A DNA stretch of 64,000 nucleotides from Ziziphus jujuba (Eukaryota > Streptophyta > Magnoliopsida > Rosales > Rhamnaceae), in contig NC_083385.1 of NCBI RefSeq assembly GCF_031755915.1, positions 17,505,001 to 17,569,000 of the forward strand. The letters run 5' to 3'. Positions 35,001 through 52,874 of this stretch are shown piece by piece. The position numbers and the translations under genes were made by a program. Under the pieces are notes generated by a model. It had not been told where the DNA came from and ran no database searches. It saw nothing but the letters and a program-made list of their open reading frames with translations. Every line of letters starts with the position of its first letter. The stretch's first letter is position 1.

Positions 35001-38000
35001 AAGAGCTGGTCCTGCGATAGAGAAGGACCTAACATATAAGCATCCAAACGTACTTGACTAGAATCACCATCAGCATTCTCTGCCTCAACAGTGTCCCAGT
35101 AGGCCTCTGAACTGGTTTGCATATGTGACTCATTGACATCTCCAAGTTCTTTACTCATCCATCGGTTAAAACTGTCAAGCTTCTTCAAACCTTCATCTGT
35201 AAAAGAGCTATCTAATAATGACTGTTTTATACCAGAAATGTAGTTAGGTTTTCCCTCCAGGAAAACATTGTTCTCCTGAACTGATTTCAGATCATACTCA
35301 TGCTGTGTGTTTGGATGCTGTGATTGAAGTAACTCAACACCATTGATTTCTCGTTCAGAAGCTAGATTAGATGCTGCATCTTGATGCAAGTTCTGATCCG
35401 CAGGCCACTTGGGTAAGGATGAAGAATGGCCTCCAGAAGCCTGATGACAAGGCAATCAAAACCTGAACACAAATTAATGAACTTGAAAAGGAACAAGTAA
35501 TCTATATATTTTGTTGTAATGAACAGCAATAAATAAAGATATAGAGAATGCAAACAATTTAGAATTTAGCTATCGAGTACAAATTAAATGGTTGAGGATT
35601 CATGTTACCTGTAAGAAACTTGCACAATCTGCAATGACAACTCAAATACTAACTACAAAGTTTTACCATATAAAAGTTTCATTCAGTCTCTGGGTTACCA
35701 TACAATATTCACTAGTCTTCTCCCATAACCTAAATGAAACAATTGTTTACCAAGATTTCTAGCATTTATGCGAACTATTGCAAGAAAAGCATCTATATTC
35801 AGCATCATTTCAACTATATCTTCACATTTGGTGGAGATAATCTTTAATATAATGTAGTCTATATCACTTTATACCTGCCACTCTTCTTGGACCTGTGGTT
35901 GGCTGCCAAACTCCAGCCTCTTACCAATGCCCTCGGAGAAAAGCTCGCCAAAATTCTCCTGTTCTTGTTTTTGAACAATTCCTAAGCTCTCAGATTGTAT
36001 TGCAGAAAATGACGGCTGGAGAGGTAAAGATTGAGTGCCAGCACTAGTATTTACCAAGATGTTTTTCCGTAATGGGAAGTCCAGGTTTTTCCGTGGCTCA
36101 TAAGTAACTCCAACACTTTTACTGCCTTCATTTATGTCTGTTTGAGGAAGTGAGCTAATATCAATGCCAGGAATGGCAGACGATTTTCCTTGATAATCAT
36201 CTGTTATAAGTAGTTGAGATTGAAGTTGGTAAGCCTTGCCATCAATCGCTTGTTATTTAAATGCACTCATGCATTGAGAAGGAAATAATAACAACTTTAA
36301 AAAAAGTTAAAAATAGGTTTACTTGAAAACATCATAGGATAGTAAGGATCAGAGAGTCCGCTATTAATCTGTTCTGCCATGGGGCGCTGTAGTTCAAGAA
36401 AAGAGTGGAGTGTGGAACTTGCTTGGTTATATGCTGCATCCATATATCATGTTAAGTTTTAACAACATAATAAAAAATAATAGTAGAGAGTTAAAAGGTA
36501 GAGGAAAAAAAATATCTGAAACCCAAGCAATTAACTGTCCATCAACCATGGAGCTCTATGAAACCTTCCTGATTTAACCAAATTCACAGACACCATAATT
36601 AAAATGATGCAACACATAAACACAAATGCACCTGATTCAGCATCTTCATATTCTGATGCCTGAGCACTATTCAAGCTTGTTGTATCTGTAGTTTGTGAAA
36701 TTTGGTAACTATTTGGAGGGAAACTAGAAGAAAAAGAACTATCTATCTCAGAATTGGGTGCAGTTTCAGCGTCTTCAGTCTCTCTAATGCGATTAAAACT
36801 TGTCCTATTGCCCTGGTTAAGTTGCAAGAACAAACATAAAAACCCAATACATAGAGATTTTTGAGAGGGAAAAAAAAAATAAAAAAATAAAAAAATAAAA
36901 AAGATCCAAGTTGTAAAAGAATAATTAATGATTAAGAATAGCCTAGATATGATGTCTAAAATCCTGCAAGCCAATAAGACAACAAAAAATGTTCAGGCAT
37001 CTCTGTTTAAAACACTAGAAACCAGAAATATCAAAACTGAATCCACATTGTAGATAACTAAGTTTTCCATCAAGTGCACGCATTTGACAAGTAGAACTCT
37101 TCAATTCGAGGATTTGATATTTGCCACATCAAATATACAGTTGAAAGTTCCAAGGGGTAAATAATCTTCACCACCTCATCATTGAACCACTAATGCTCTT
37201 TATAACAGAAACACTAAAAATATTAATCATAAAAGTTTGTCAATTAAAAAAAAAAAAAAATTTACAATGTTCATATGATTATTAGTGGGGTAAATTTCAG
37301 TAACACTGCACAATTAAAGCTTCTACAAAAATTATTTTTTCTTTGAATTGTGATATATGTCTATATTTTCAAATCATTTTTCTTGTTTTATTTTTCCTTT
37401 TCCTATTGATGCATAAGGAGAACATTCTGTAAATAGACAATTTATAAATTAGAAATAGAAGAAAACCTGCCATTCTCTTACCTCAGATTGACTATAATGC
37501 AAGTGAGCTAGTTTTTATATGAGAAAACATTTCCAATCCCCTTACTGAAATATAAGAATAGGACTTTATTACAACTTCTACATTTTTATTTATCCACTTC
37601 TACATTTTTTTATTTATTTTTTTCATTTACACCCAAATATTGACTATAAAATTCTTCAACTTGAAATAAGACACCTCTAACAAAGTTTGATTCTTTCCCA
37701 ACCCCATGAACTGCAACTCTTGAGAAGTGGTCCGGCTAATTAACTGCATTATCAATGTGCGTGCTTGAGATTATATTGCTACCAATGTGCTATGATGATA
37801 GCACAGGGAATAACTCTTCAAAGCAATAGAAAGAGAAAAAGGAAGAAAATATAGGGTGTAAACTCCACTCACTTATTCAATTCATCATCTCATTTTCTTT
37901 TTAAAGATTCCCAGCAAGATTTCAAAACATTCATCACATTTTATAATTTGGTTCAAACAGTACAAATGGTTTTTTGTTTCCATTCATACCTTTGAGTTTC

Positions 38001-40555
38001 ATGATTCTTCAATTTATTTTCTGTTTGAAGATTCAAAACAATATGTCAAAACACAATAACGACTCTAGGTGTTTTATTTTGGTTAAAACAGTAACAATGA
38101 TTTTGTTTTGATGTATATGTTGGGTTTCACAATTGAAGATAAGTAAGGTGCATGAAAAAATATAATGTATTAAAGTTCATTTCAAAAAAATAAAATGAAG
38201 TTTTCATCCTTGTTCCCATATATCCACCCAGTAATCACTAAATTTCAAATTAATGCCAACCAGTTGACATCAATATCGCAATGATTGTAACCAAAATACA
38301 ATAATGAACAGTTGAACAATAGGACAGATAACAGCAAAAAGATGCCTAGTAAAGTTGTTTATGACCAATATGCTGTCAAAAGGACAGTTCTAACTTTTAA
38401 GGACCCAAAAGGGCACGAAGCAATTAAGAAACATGGTTGCAACTTATGCCTCTTATTTTGAAGGATAAAAACATTATGTGATAAATATTATCTACACTCT
38501 ACAATACTCCCACACACAGGCTTTTTGTTAAAAAAAAGAAAAAATAAAAATCAAGCATTATTCTTAAGTTTATCCATCAAATATCTACTTTAAACCACAA
38601 GCACGAATCAAGAATTAGTTAAGGAGCAAGAATGAATGATTGAGTGAACCATTACCTTTACTTCCCGGTAGTGGACAAGTACTATGTGCGAAAGATCCCT
38701 GCAATAAGAGTGAGTTAATTAGTTAAGAAAAGCAATAGATAGACCTGGCAATAAGCTTTCAAAATATAAGTTTATAAATTGGTCAATTATTTGAACCAAT
38801 TAATATGGCATCTCAAACCAATAACATAATCCAGCAAGGTTGTGCCACACATCATAACTCAAAAGAGTGCACCAAACAAAATCCATATCAATGCATGCTT
38901 GAGTGCATATATACATGTGAAAAAATAGAAAGACATACTTGTAAAATATAGGGAGGTTAATGTAATTTATACTGCCTACCATAGTTTCTGTTTTTTTGCC
39001 CTCGGTAGGAGGAATACATACATATACAAAGCATTTGACTCTTGATGGAACTAGTGCAATTTTGTCAAAGTTAAAGTAAATTATAGACATAATAACACAA
39101 GAACTGGATTTTAAAACAAAAACTAAGATAAATCTATGGTTCATAATATCTTGCAACATCATCTTTTTATTAAGAAAAAATGAAAAAGATTTAAAAAAAA
39201 AAAAAATTTAAATGATAAGCTTAGAACTCCAGCCTTCAAAAAAGGAAATACACCACACAAGAACCACAAGAAAAAAAATTTCTTTCTGTAGAATTCCAGC
39301 GAAGAGCTTAGAACTTAGAATTTCAGCCTTCTTCAATCCTACTAATACAATCAACACAATGAAGAACAATCACAAAATGAAATTGAGATAATTGTCCAAC
39401 AGAAATAGTAACCGATTATAGAGTTAAATCTTAAATATGAAACAACAGGTTTAAATTTTGAGCAGCTGCATAGTTTGAAGGCCAATTGTAAGATGTTCAA
39501 CGCATTTACGAAAAGATAATATTAAAAAATCTTTATATAGCATCTTCTCAACTTTCTAATATACTAGAATATGCAGACAGGTAGTCATATGTGCAGATGC
39601 ACACACAAATCCAACACTCAAAGGAAAAGCAAATGGTGTAAATTGTCAAGATTTATATTCAAAGAAGCTTAGACCCTATGCAAATAAACAATTACAAACT
39701 CACTCTTCTAGCATCCAATAACTGCGTCTCTGAAAATTTTCATTATCTTCTCCATGGGCATAATAGCAATGAAGTACATCAATACTTCCAGCCTGAAAAG
39801 ACGCATTAAGTTACATCGGAAGGTGAAAAATAATTTTATCATAAATTGAAGCTGGCCGCTTTAAAAGAAGGGGGGCATGGAGGGAATGGAAGAAAAAGAA
39901 GAAGAAAAGAGAAAAGAAGCAAGCCAAGAAACCTAAAAATATAATTTGATGGCATTTGGATTCATCCATAACTAGTGAGTCTTATTTCTATGTCTCTTTG
40001 TGTTAGGAAGGTTAAGGATCATATATGAATATTTTTAACCAAAAAAAATGTTAAACAGAGTCTTAATCATTAATAGCAGGGAGTAAAATTTTGAATGTGG
40101 ATTTAAGTTAACCAACATCCTTTACTTCACAAAAATAAGCCTGAGATTAGTGAATATTAGATAATTAAGAAAATACTGGAGGAGAAGTGAGAGAGTTGAG
40201 ATGTTGGTTGAAAATTTGAAGGGGGCTATTATCGTGAGTTTTAGGCCGTAGAAAAATAACCACCAGCTTATCAACTTGTTCAAAATTCAAAATGTTGTAA
40301 TTGCAAGAGTAGGATGGTTGGCACCGATAGCATAGATAAATAACACACATACACCCCACAAATATAGAAGCTACAAAGGCATCATTTATGCTTACCTTAA
40401 GCCTCTCATGAGCTTCTTTCACTGTCTTTCCATCTTTTTTCTTCCTCCAGTTATGGCCATCTTTTCTGAAATATCTCAGTACCTTCCGATCAAAAAGAAA
40501 AAGTGAACCACCTGAAAGTAATGCATGTCAAACCAAGAGAACAGTATAAAAAATG

Positions 40556-40601
<46 letters not shown>

Positions 40602-41416
40602 GTATGTACACAAAAGCATGTATCATACAAATTTTTTGGCATATGTAAATTTAGGTAGAGCAAAATCACCAACAACTGAGAAAACTAAGAGTTTAAGCTT
40701 CCAGGATTGTTGGTAATTTAACAAGTTCTGTATCAAACATGAGCAAGTCTGGAACGTTATTTTGAAAGATTATGGTCACTAAAAGTGAAGTGGGCCACCA
40801 TATTGGAAAGTCATACAAGAAGACTTCATAAGTTAAGAGAGAACTTTCACTCTCACTTTCAAAGAGAGTGAAAAAAAAAAAAAAAAAAAAAAAAAAGGAA
40901 AAAGGAAAAAAACTTAGAAACAATAAAAGAGAAGCAAGGGGATGAAGATATAGGAAATAAAGAAAAACAAAAAGAAGGGTTTTAATTAAAGCAACAATTA
41001 ATAACTTAATTAATAGAAAACCTTCAATATCTACCAAAAGGAACTTGTAAGGAAACAAAATGCAGTTAATAGTCATACTTGGGGGCATATTTGCAGGCTC
41101 AGGAGCAATACGAAATCTTTTATAATTTCGAAGAATTTCACATATTTCAGCTGGGCGTAACCATCTATGTTGAGCTTCCATGAGTATTTGCTCAATATCT
41201 GCATTCCAACAACACCACACTAAATTAATCAAAAAAACACAAACTTTAACAGATAAACACACATAAATATACAAATTTTAACAGGAAACAATTAGTAAAA
41301 TCCCCAAAATTATACTCTGGATCATAAAAATCAAAACAAAAATTGACTCAAACAAAGCAAAAAAAAAAAAGCTGACCCAGTTGGTTACCAAGACCGTATC
41401 TTCTGTTCTCGGCCAT
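32048..41416 (-). CDS. CAMTA3-like: Calmodulin-binding transcription activator (CAMTA3/CAMTA2-like)
   Basis: Thirteen exons encode 1089 aa: 41416-41377, 41198-41079, 40511-40396, 39792-39704, 38698-38656, 36812-36632, 36433-36323, 36248-35875, 35440-34949, 34804-34116, 33395-32813, 32669-32346 and 32155-32048. CAMTAs are nuclear, Ca2+/calmodulin-regulated factors that bind CGCG-type boxes and control cold, salicylate and defence genes. The CG-1 DNA-binding domain occupies about residues 14-140 (EAQHRWLRPAEICEIL, FDRKVLRYFRKDGHNWRKKK, HCYYAHGEDNENFQRRSYW). A TIG/IPT domain lies at about 505-592. Ankyrin repeats at about 700-800 include NGWTALHWAAFCGR. Tandem IQ motifs at about 910-975 (AAAIRIQNKFRSWKGRKDF) run into the calmodulin-binding helix WSVGIVEKIILRWRRKGSGL. 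All phases close and lengths fit CAMTA1/2/3. The presence of the TIG domain and overall layout favour the CAMTA1-3 group; the exact orthologue is uncertain. Confidence 0.94.
32738..32762. repeat. (GAAA)n microsatellite in CAMTA intron 11
   Basis: About six GAAA units lie in the short intron between CAMTA exons 11 and 12. They form part of the polypyrimidine-rich sequence on the minus strand upstream of the exon 12 acceptor (AAAAG). Confidence 0.85.
40554..40601. repeat. (CT)n(AT)n compound microsatellite in CAMTA intron 2
   Basis: About 14 CT units run directly into about 9 AT units within the intron between CAMTA exons 2 and 3. A poly-A tract of 28 bases lies in the same intron at about 40870-40897. 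Both are likely polymorphic; neither touches an exon. Confidence 0.9.
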
Positions 41417-43872
41417 GAAATCGTTGTTGTGAATTTTATGAGTTAAAGAGAGTTGAGTGTGATTTCAGAAGCAAATCGAAGTCAGAGAAAAGCAAAAACC
41501 CATGAAAGGATCAATAGTGTTTGATACAAAGACTGGAGCTTTTTTTAAAAAGCCGACCTGGTATTTTGGGAACACAAAGGCGAGCTAAGAATAAGACAGT
41601 GAAAAAAGTGAGTTAACAGAGCGCGTTTTTGAACAGAAATTGGAAAGAAAGAGAGACAAAATTACAGAAAACCACGAACATTCGGAGGAAGGAGACGAGT
41701 CGCAGCCGATGTGGAATTCGGACAGCGACGATTTATATAAACTACTCTCTCTTTCTCTCTCTCTCTTCGTTTGACGTGAATTCCAGGTTATGAACTTTTT
41801 TTTTTTTTCCTTCTTCTTCTTTCTCAGTTCTCTCTCTCTTCCTTCCTTCCTGTTTCGTTTTATTTTTGTTTTCTTTTTTTCTTTTTTTTCTTCAATCAAT
41901 TTATGGGTAACACGTCATTACTTGATCGGTCATAGTTAATATAATAACTCAATCTGGATAAATAAAATTAAATAGAAATTAATAACAAAGGTATATATAT
42001 ACATTTAGTAAATTTATACATTTAATAATTGCATAATATTATAAATATTTTTAATTTATCAAATTATATATATTATTAATTAAGTAATTAATGATTTATA
42101 TATATTTGTTTTGTTAATTAGACACCACCTTTAATATTATTTTTTATTAAATAAAATATGTTATTTATTTTTTTATAAATATTTTTTTCTAAGTAATTTT
42201 AATAAAGTTCTATTAATTGTCTCTTTTTGTCCAAATTCACTACTTTTTTCTAGGAATGTTAGTAGTTTGTTTATTTATTTTTATAAGTCATTATTAAATG
42301 TCATTTTTTTTCTCGTGAAAATACACTCTTCTTTAGCAGCAAGATTTTTTCTTATTTTTTATTTTTTATTTTTGGATATTTTCGCAAGTTGTGTGGCTAT
42401 TAGACAGTTCTTTTTGGTTTTTCCTTCGATGGAAAATGGGTTTGATTGTATACTTTTCTTCTTTTTTTTTTTTTTTTCCCTTCTGACCAAACGTTGACTT
42501 TTAAAATTGAAATTTGGAACAGATCTGGAATATATAAGCAAAAATAATGATTTTGTTTTTTGGTGGAAAGCAAAAATGATGATGATTAGTGAACAAGGTA
42601 ACAAAAATGATTGGTTAATTTATCGTACAATTTTAAACTAATTTATTTCAAATTGACCTCTTCAAAAAATGAGAAAAATTATAAAAATTTATACACAATT
42701 CCGTAACACAGAATAAAATCTAAACGCTTACTGAAAAATAATTTTTTTTTTTTTGAGTCCCATAAGAATAACTATCTATTAATGAAATAACTAATTTTCA
42801 AAGCTAAATCCATTAAAAAGTATAATACAAATTTCATTTAGTTTAAAACTAACTGTATTACAAAATATTGATTTATATTAAATATATTAAGAGTTTTGAC
42901 AAGTTTTATTTATTTATTTTTATTTTTTGAATAAGAGTTTTGACAAATTGGTAGCCAAAAAGTACCTTCTTATTTAATGTTAGAAAGTGGATGTAGACAT
43001 TTAAATTGGTTATAAAATTGTTATACAAAAAAAGTTATATAAAATTGTTGTATAAATGATACAATGCATAATTATAAGGTTGGCACTTTAATTAATGATT
43101 AAAATTTTAAATTTAAAAGTAAATTGATAATCTTTTAACATTTCTTACTTAAAAAATGACAATTTTGTAATAGGCTATGCATTCATTGTAAAACTTGAAT
43201 ATGCTTTTGTTGTCCAAAGGTAATAACACAGTAAAACTTAGGTTTTACCATATAAAAAGTGCCAAGACGTTTCACAAACTGTGTCAAAAACTGTGCCAAA
43301 GGTCAATAGAGTAAATTACACAAATTCCACTTTAGTCTTCTTTTGTATTTCATTTTTTCTCTTCTCCATGTGTACTATTCTTTTTCTTTTCTTTTTTCTT
43401 AAGTTGCACATATTCCTGCTGATATTTCAATTTTCTTTCACATAATGCTTTTATTTTAGTTAAACTTTAAATTTGGTAGTCAATATGGTTTATTTTCTTA
43501 CAAATATCAAAAATACTAAACATAAAAAAATATATTTAAAAGTTATTTTATAAATAAGTTTATTTGCTAAAAAATAAAATAAACTATAAAATTGGATGAC
43601 CCGTGGACAACGAAAAATATTATTTTATTTATTATTTTATTTATTTATTTATTTTTTTTTTTTTTTTTGGGTCTATGAATTGAAAGTTTTATAAATCAAA
43701 AAAGCCTGAAGGTTACGCCTACAAATAGAAGTTGGCTAGTTGCCACTCTCATGGGTAACAATAGAAGAAAAACAATACTAGGTAGAGAGTTCAAAGACAA
43801 GGCACTAGTGATGTCGTTTTTATGACACGAGTTACACACAAAATGGGTTAGGAAATTTTTTTTCCTAGGGAA
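41417..43872. other. CAMTA promoter side and AT-rich spacer
   Basis: Upstream of the CAMTA start on the minus strand lie pyrimidine-rich tracts, including (CT)n near 41743-41764 and TTC/CTT-rich sequence to about 41890, probably the 5' leader and core promoter. Beyond that the sequence is AT-rich with poly-T near 42463-42478 and 43650-43668. No gene is seen before the LINE fragment at 43873. Confidence 0.5.
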
Positions 43873-44535
43873 TCAAGCAAAATACACTTCCTGATACTTG
43901 CTTTTCAGTTGTAGAATCTCAGTGATTACTTCTTTTGTTGTCCAACAAGTAGTTTGAAAATCAGGGTTGTTAAGGCTAAGAATTACATTCCTGACATCTG
44001 ATTCACACCATACGTTTGTCCAACCTTCCTCTTTTGCTAAAATCAAGCCCTGCAAAACACCAAAGGCTTCGGCCAATTTCGGAATATTAGACTGGAATTG
44101 AAGAGACTTGATTTTTATCACTTTGCCTATGTGATCTTTGGCAACGACTCTGATCATGATCATGCTGACTCCATTTTTTAACTGCGGCATCTGTGTTAAT
44201 TTTGATAAATTGCATTCCATATAGACCTGTTGGACTGTAATACCAAGCCTTCAAAGCATTTCTTGGAGGAAATAGCTATTGCCTCTTCAAATCTGAGCTT
44301 CGGGAGACCCATTGTATTGTCTAGTGAGAAGGTTTTGTTATGGAAGATGGCAATATTCCTTATTTTCCAAATCTAGACCAAGATGAGAGCGGCATAGAGA
44401 AAGTAGTCATCTTTGTCACTATTGTGTACCGGAAGGACCTAGTGGGATTAGTTAGCAGATGAAGCTTCTTTTCTATAGATTGATCAGCAAGAGAATCCCA
44501 TTTTACACATTGCAAACCATAATGCTTTAGCCACT
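43873..44535 (-). pseudogene. Decayed LINE-type retroelement fragment (zinc-binding and RNase H region)
   Basis: Translated in pieces on the minus strand, this matches the 3' end of plant LINE open reading frame 2 and its nuclear relatives. In order come AKALWFAMCKMG (zf-RVT end, near 44530-44495), ALILV-stop-IWKIRN (near 44390-44355), WYYSPTGLYGMQFIKINTDAAV (near 44250-44180) and the RNase H body, which ends at the stop at 43873. RNase H acidic residues are visible in NTDAA, LAEAFGV and WCESDV. The reading frame shifts at a six-A run near 44173-44180, and a stop interrupts the IWK motif. There is no reverse-transcriptase region, so the copy is 5'-truncated and dead. Confidence 0.8.
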
Positions 44536-45009
44536 TGGCAATGAAAAAACAAAATATTAAATTTTGTTTCTTTTTAAAACATTTTTATCAGTTTATTTGT
44601 ATATTAATCCATTGTTTTGAAAGGTTTATTTGTATAGTTTGATTAAAGGGAAACATACACAACTCCCTTGGACAAAAACCCGCTTGTCTTTGGGATTATT
44701 TTTCACTTACTTTTGTGAAATAATATGGAAACCACGAAAGATAATGTGCAATTTAAAAAATAAAATGCGTGTGGGAAAATCTTGAAACCAAAGGGTGAGT
44801 TACTATAATCGATCTAATTTATACCGTGTTTGTGCAATATAAATTTTTTTTTTTAATTATTTCACTATCCATAAGTTAAAACATTTTTATAGATGTAATG
44901 GTATACATCTTAAATTACACATGATTTATCACTTTGTAACTTATTTATTTATTTGAGATTATAGACCTTATACTTCACTTTTTTTTTCTTTTTTTTTTTT
45001 CTTTTTTAA

Positions 45010-46640
45010 ACTTTGCACATAGTACAAAAATTAAGGATGCAAAGTGCATTTTAGTATAGTTTAGGGTGTTGTGTAAAAATACTACAAATAAAAAATTAAT
45101 AACAAATCAATAAACTTGTTTTTTTTTTTAATTAAAGATAACCATTATCTTTTTAATAAATTAGTAAAGTTTTAAAGGAATGTAAATGTAATTTTTCAAA
45201 TAATAATAATAATAATAATAGCAATGATAATAATACTATGTACATATTATTAAAAAAAAAAAAGACTTATAAAAAAGTAATCAAGTATTTGTAAAATTTA
45301 AAAGGAAATTTTCAAAAGATTATTTTTTATAAACTATGTTATTTTATTTATTGCATGTATTTTTTATATTTATATTTATTATTTTTTAAAAATTACTTTC
45401 AAGATTTTCTAAATTTTTTTTAATAAAATTTTACTTTTCCAAAAAAATTGGTTTTTTTAATGCTTGTTCAAAATTTTTTTCATTGATCTTAATGTTTTTT
45501 GGATATCTATTTTTTTTAATAAAATATAAATAATAATTTTTACATATTATAAATATTTAAGTAAAAAATAAATACCCAGAAAAAAAGTGTTAAGATATTT
45601 ATAAAATATTATAAAATATATTGTTTTATTTATTACATTTATTTTTTATATTTTATATTTATTGTTATAGGAAAAAGTACTTATAAGATTTTCTAATATG
45701 TATTTTTTTTAAAAAACAGTATTTTTCCAAATTTTCTTTAACTCATGTTCAAATTTTTTATTGTTCTTTATTTATTTATTATTTTAAGGATATCTATTAT
45801 ATATAAAGATTTTTATTTTATTTTTGAAAAAAATGCATTTGTAATTTTTTATTAATTTATTTAAAAAATAATTGTGTTACTTAATATTTTCTAACTTGAT
45901 TAATTTTGTATGTACACATTTTTGTATTTTGCATTTTAAATTTTACGTAATTGCATTTTGCATCCACACTTTTGGTTTCATACGTTAATCATGTGACAAT
46001 TATATTAAAAAAGTAAACAATAAAAAGAAAAATGCGCAATAATGCCAAAAAAAAAAAAGTTGCACCTTGAACTTTAATTTTTTTTGCATAGTTACACCTT
46101 CTTTTATTTTTCCTGTTAACTTTTTTCATAAAATTGGCATATAAATGGCACATGGAAAAAACGTAGCGTACAAAGTGCAACTATGTATAATTACAATGCA
46201 AAAAATTTTCAAATAAAAAATTAGTGAAAAAATAGCAATTTTTCAAAAAGTAAAAATAATAAGCCGTACATATTGTCGAGTTATTTTATATAAAAAAAAA
46301 TTCTTTTAATATTTTTTTTTTGAAAAAGTACAAATTTTATTAAAAAAATACGTACTAGAAATCTTAAAAGTATTTTTTTTGAAAAATAAATATAAAACAT
46401 AAAAAGTACATGTAATATATATATATATATATATATTTTCAAAAATTAATTTTTCAAAGTTTTCTTTATAATATGTGCATATTATTCTTTTTTTTAAAAA
46501 AAATTATATTTTTATTTTTTAATACATTATTAATTTATTAAAAAATAATAATTATCTTTAATAAAAAAATTATTATATTTTATCAAATTTTTTATGAAAA
46601 TTTTTTGTAGCTTGCATTCAAAATTATATAGAATTGTACT
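45010..46640. mobile_element. Second AT-rich inverted-repeat (foldback-like) element
   Basis: Sequence at about 45120-45290 (AATTAAAGATAACCATTATC ... TGTACATATTATT) returns as a reverse complement at about 46460-46570. The block at about 45640-45720 (GTACTTATAAGATTTTCTA) has a diverged reverse-complement partner at about 46320-46400 and a direct partner at about 45380-45470. The outer ends near 45010-45050 and 46600-46640 also share GCAAAGTGCA/TTGCAT-like strings in opposite orientation. The centre (45900-46220) carries further short inverted phrases around GTTGCAC. The alignment is noisy, so the boundaries are approximate. It is non-coding and lies about 400 bp upstream of the CDKC start codon. 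Confidence 0.5.
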
Positions 46641-46932
46641 TTATATTTTTATTTTTTTTCCCCATATATCATCAATAATTCTGTTAAAAAAGTAACAGTT
46701 AAAAAAAATTAAGGTATAAAATATCAAATTACGATAATTTGAATTGTATTAATGCCAATATTATAAAAAAAAAAAAATTCCATAATTAGGGGAAAAAGAC
46801 CAAAAACAAAAGCCAATCAAACGGTGACAAACAAACGGGGTAAACAGATAGGAGGAGAACTCAGGAGAGAGCCGCTTCACAACAATTTTTTTATAACTGC
46901 TGAAAATTTTCCCTCTCTTCTCTTCGTCCTTC

Positions 46933-46935
<3 letters not shown>

Positions 46936-46965
<30 letters not shown>
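46936..46965. repeat. (AT)n microsatellite in the CDKC 5' leader
   Basis: About 14 AT units end roughly 50 bases before the CDKC initiation codon, in the probable core promoter or 5' untranslated leader. Length change here could affect transcription start or leader structure; that is inference. Confidence 0.85.
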
Positions 46966-46970
<5 letters not shown>

Positions 46971-47014
46971 TCTCCTATTTTCCCGAGAAAATTTACAGAG
47001 GGAGAGAAACACAG

Positions 47015-52167
<5,153 letters not shown>

Positions 52168-52874
52168 TAGTGGTAACTAACATTTTGCTTGGGAAAATAG
52201 ATTGACCTGGCAAAGAGCAAGGTGGACATGGCCTCATTTCATCGTGCGATTGCCATTGTGCAAAGTAGGAATTTAATCATTAGTATTTGGAAGCTGTGGT
52301 TAGCTTTGTATAAGCGTTTTAGGTTAGTTTAGGTGTCCTGAGTATATACTTTTGAAAGGTGTTTTTGTTCCTTAGTTAACCTTTAACGTCTCCTTGAACC
52401 GTAGGGCTAGACCATGCTATAAAACACAGTGCAGTCATGATTGGACAAAGTTTAACGTTTCAACTGATCTTCTAGAATGTAAAGGTTGCTCTTTGGTAAC
52501 AATTTGATACGAGTTTACAGATCAGAACAAGGTGTTTCCATTAAGATTGCTGTTAAAGTTCATGTAACCTATAACTTTCTAGGTTATTTGTTTTGCTAAC
52601 TTATTTTGTTATTGTATTAATCCAAACCTTTGTCTGTTCAGATGCTGAAAGTATATTTTGCTATATCTTGATCTTCTGTATCTTTTCTCTATGGAAATAT
52701 AACTAGATAATGACCTAGTTTTAAAATAATTAAAAATAGTCTTAAAATTCCATTTGAAGAACGACGATGAAAATGGAATACGTTAAAAAAATAAAAATAA
52801 AAAAAAAATAAAAAAACCCAAAAGGAATGCTTCTTCTCTCTCACACTTCACAATTATATGTGGAATCAAATGTT
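52168..52874. other. Convergent 3' spacer between CDKC and the first BTL gene
   Basis: The two genes end tail to tail about 700 bp apart, so this stretch is mostly 3' untranslated sequence of both. No other feature was seen. Confidence 0.5.

Noticed and set aside
40558..40600. Short regular repeats that might suggest an array such as CRISPR
   Set aside because: They are pure CT and AT dinucleotide microsatellites with no spacers, in a plant intron.
42267..42604. Open frames on both strands upstream of CAMTA
   Set aside because: Both are products of poly-T/poly-A sequence.
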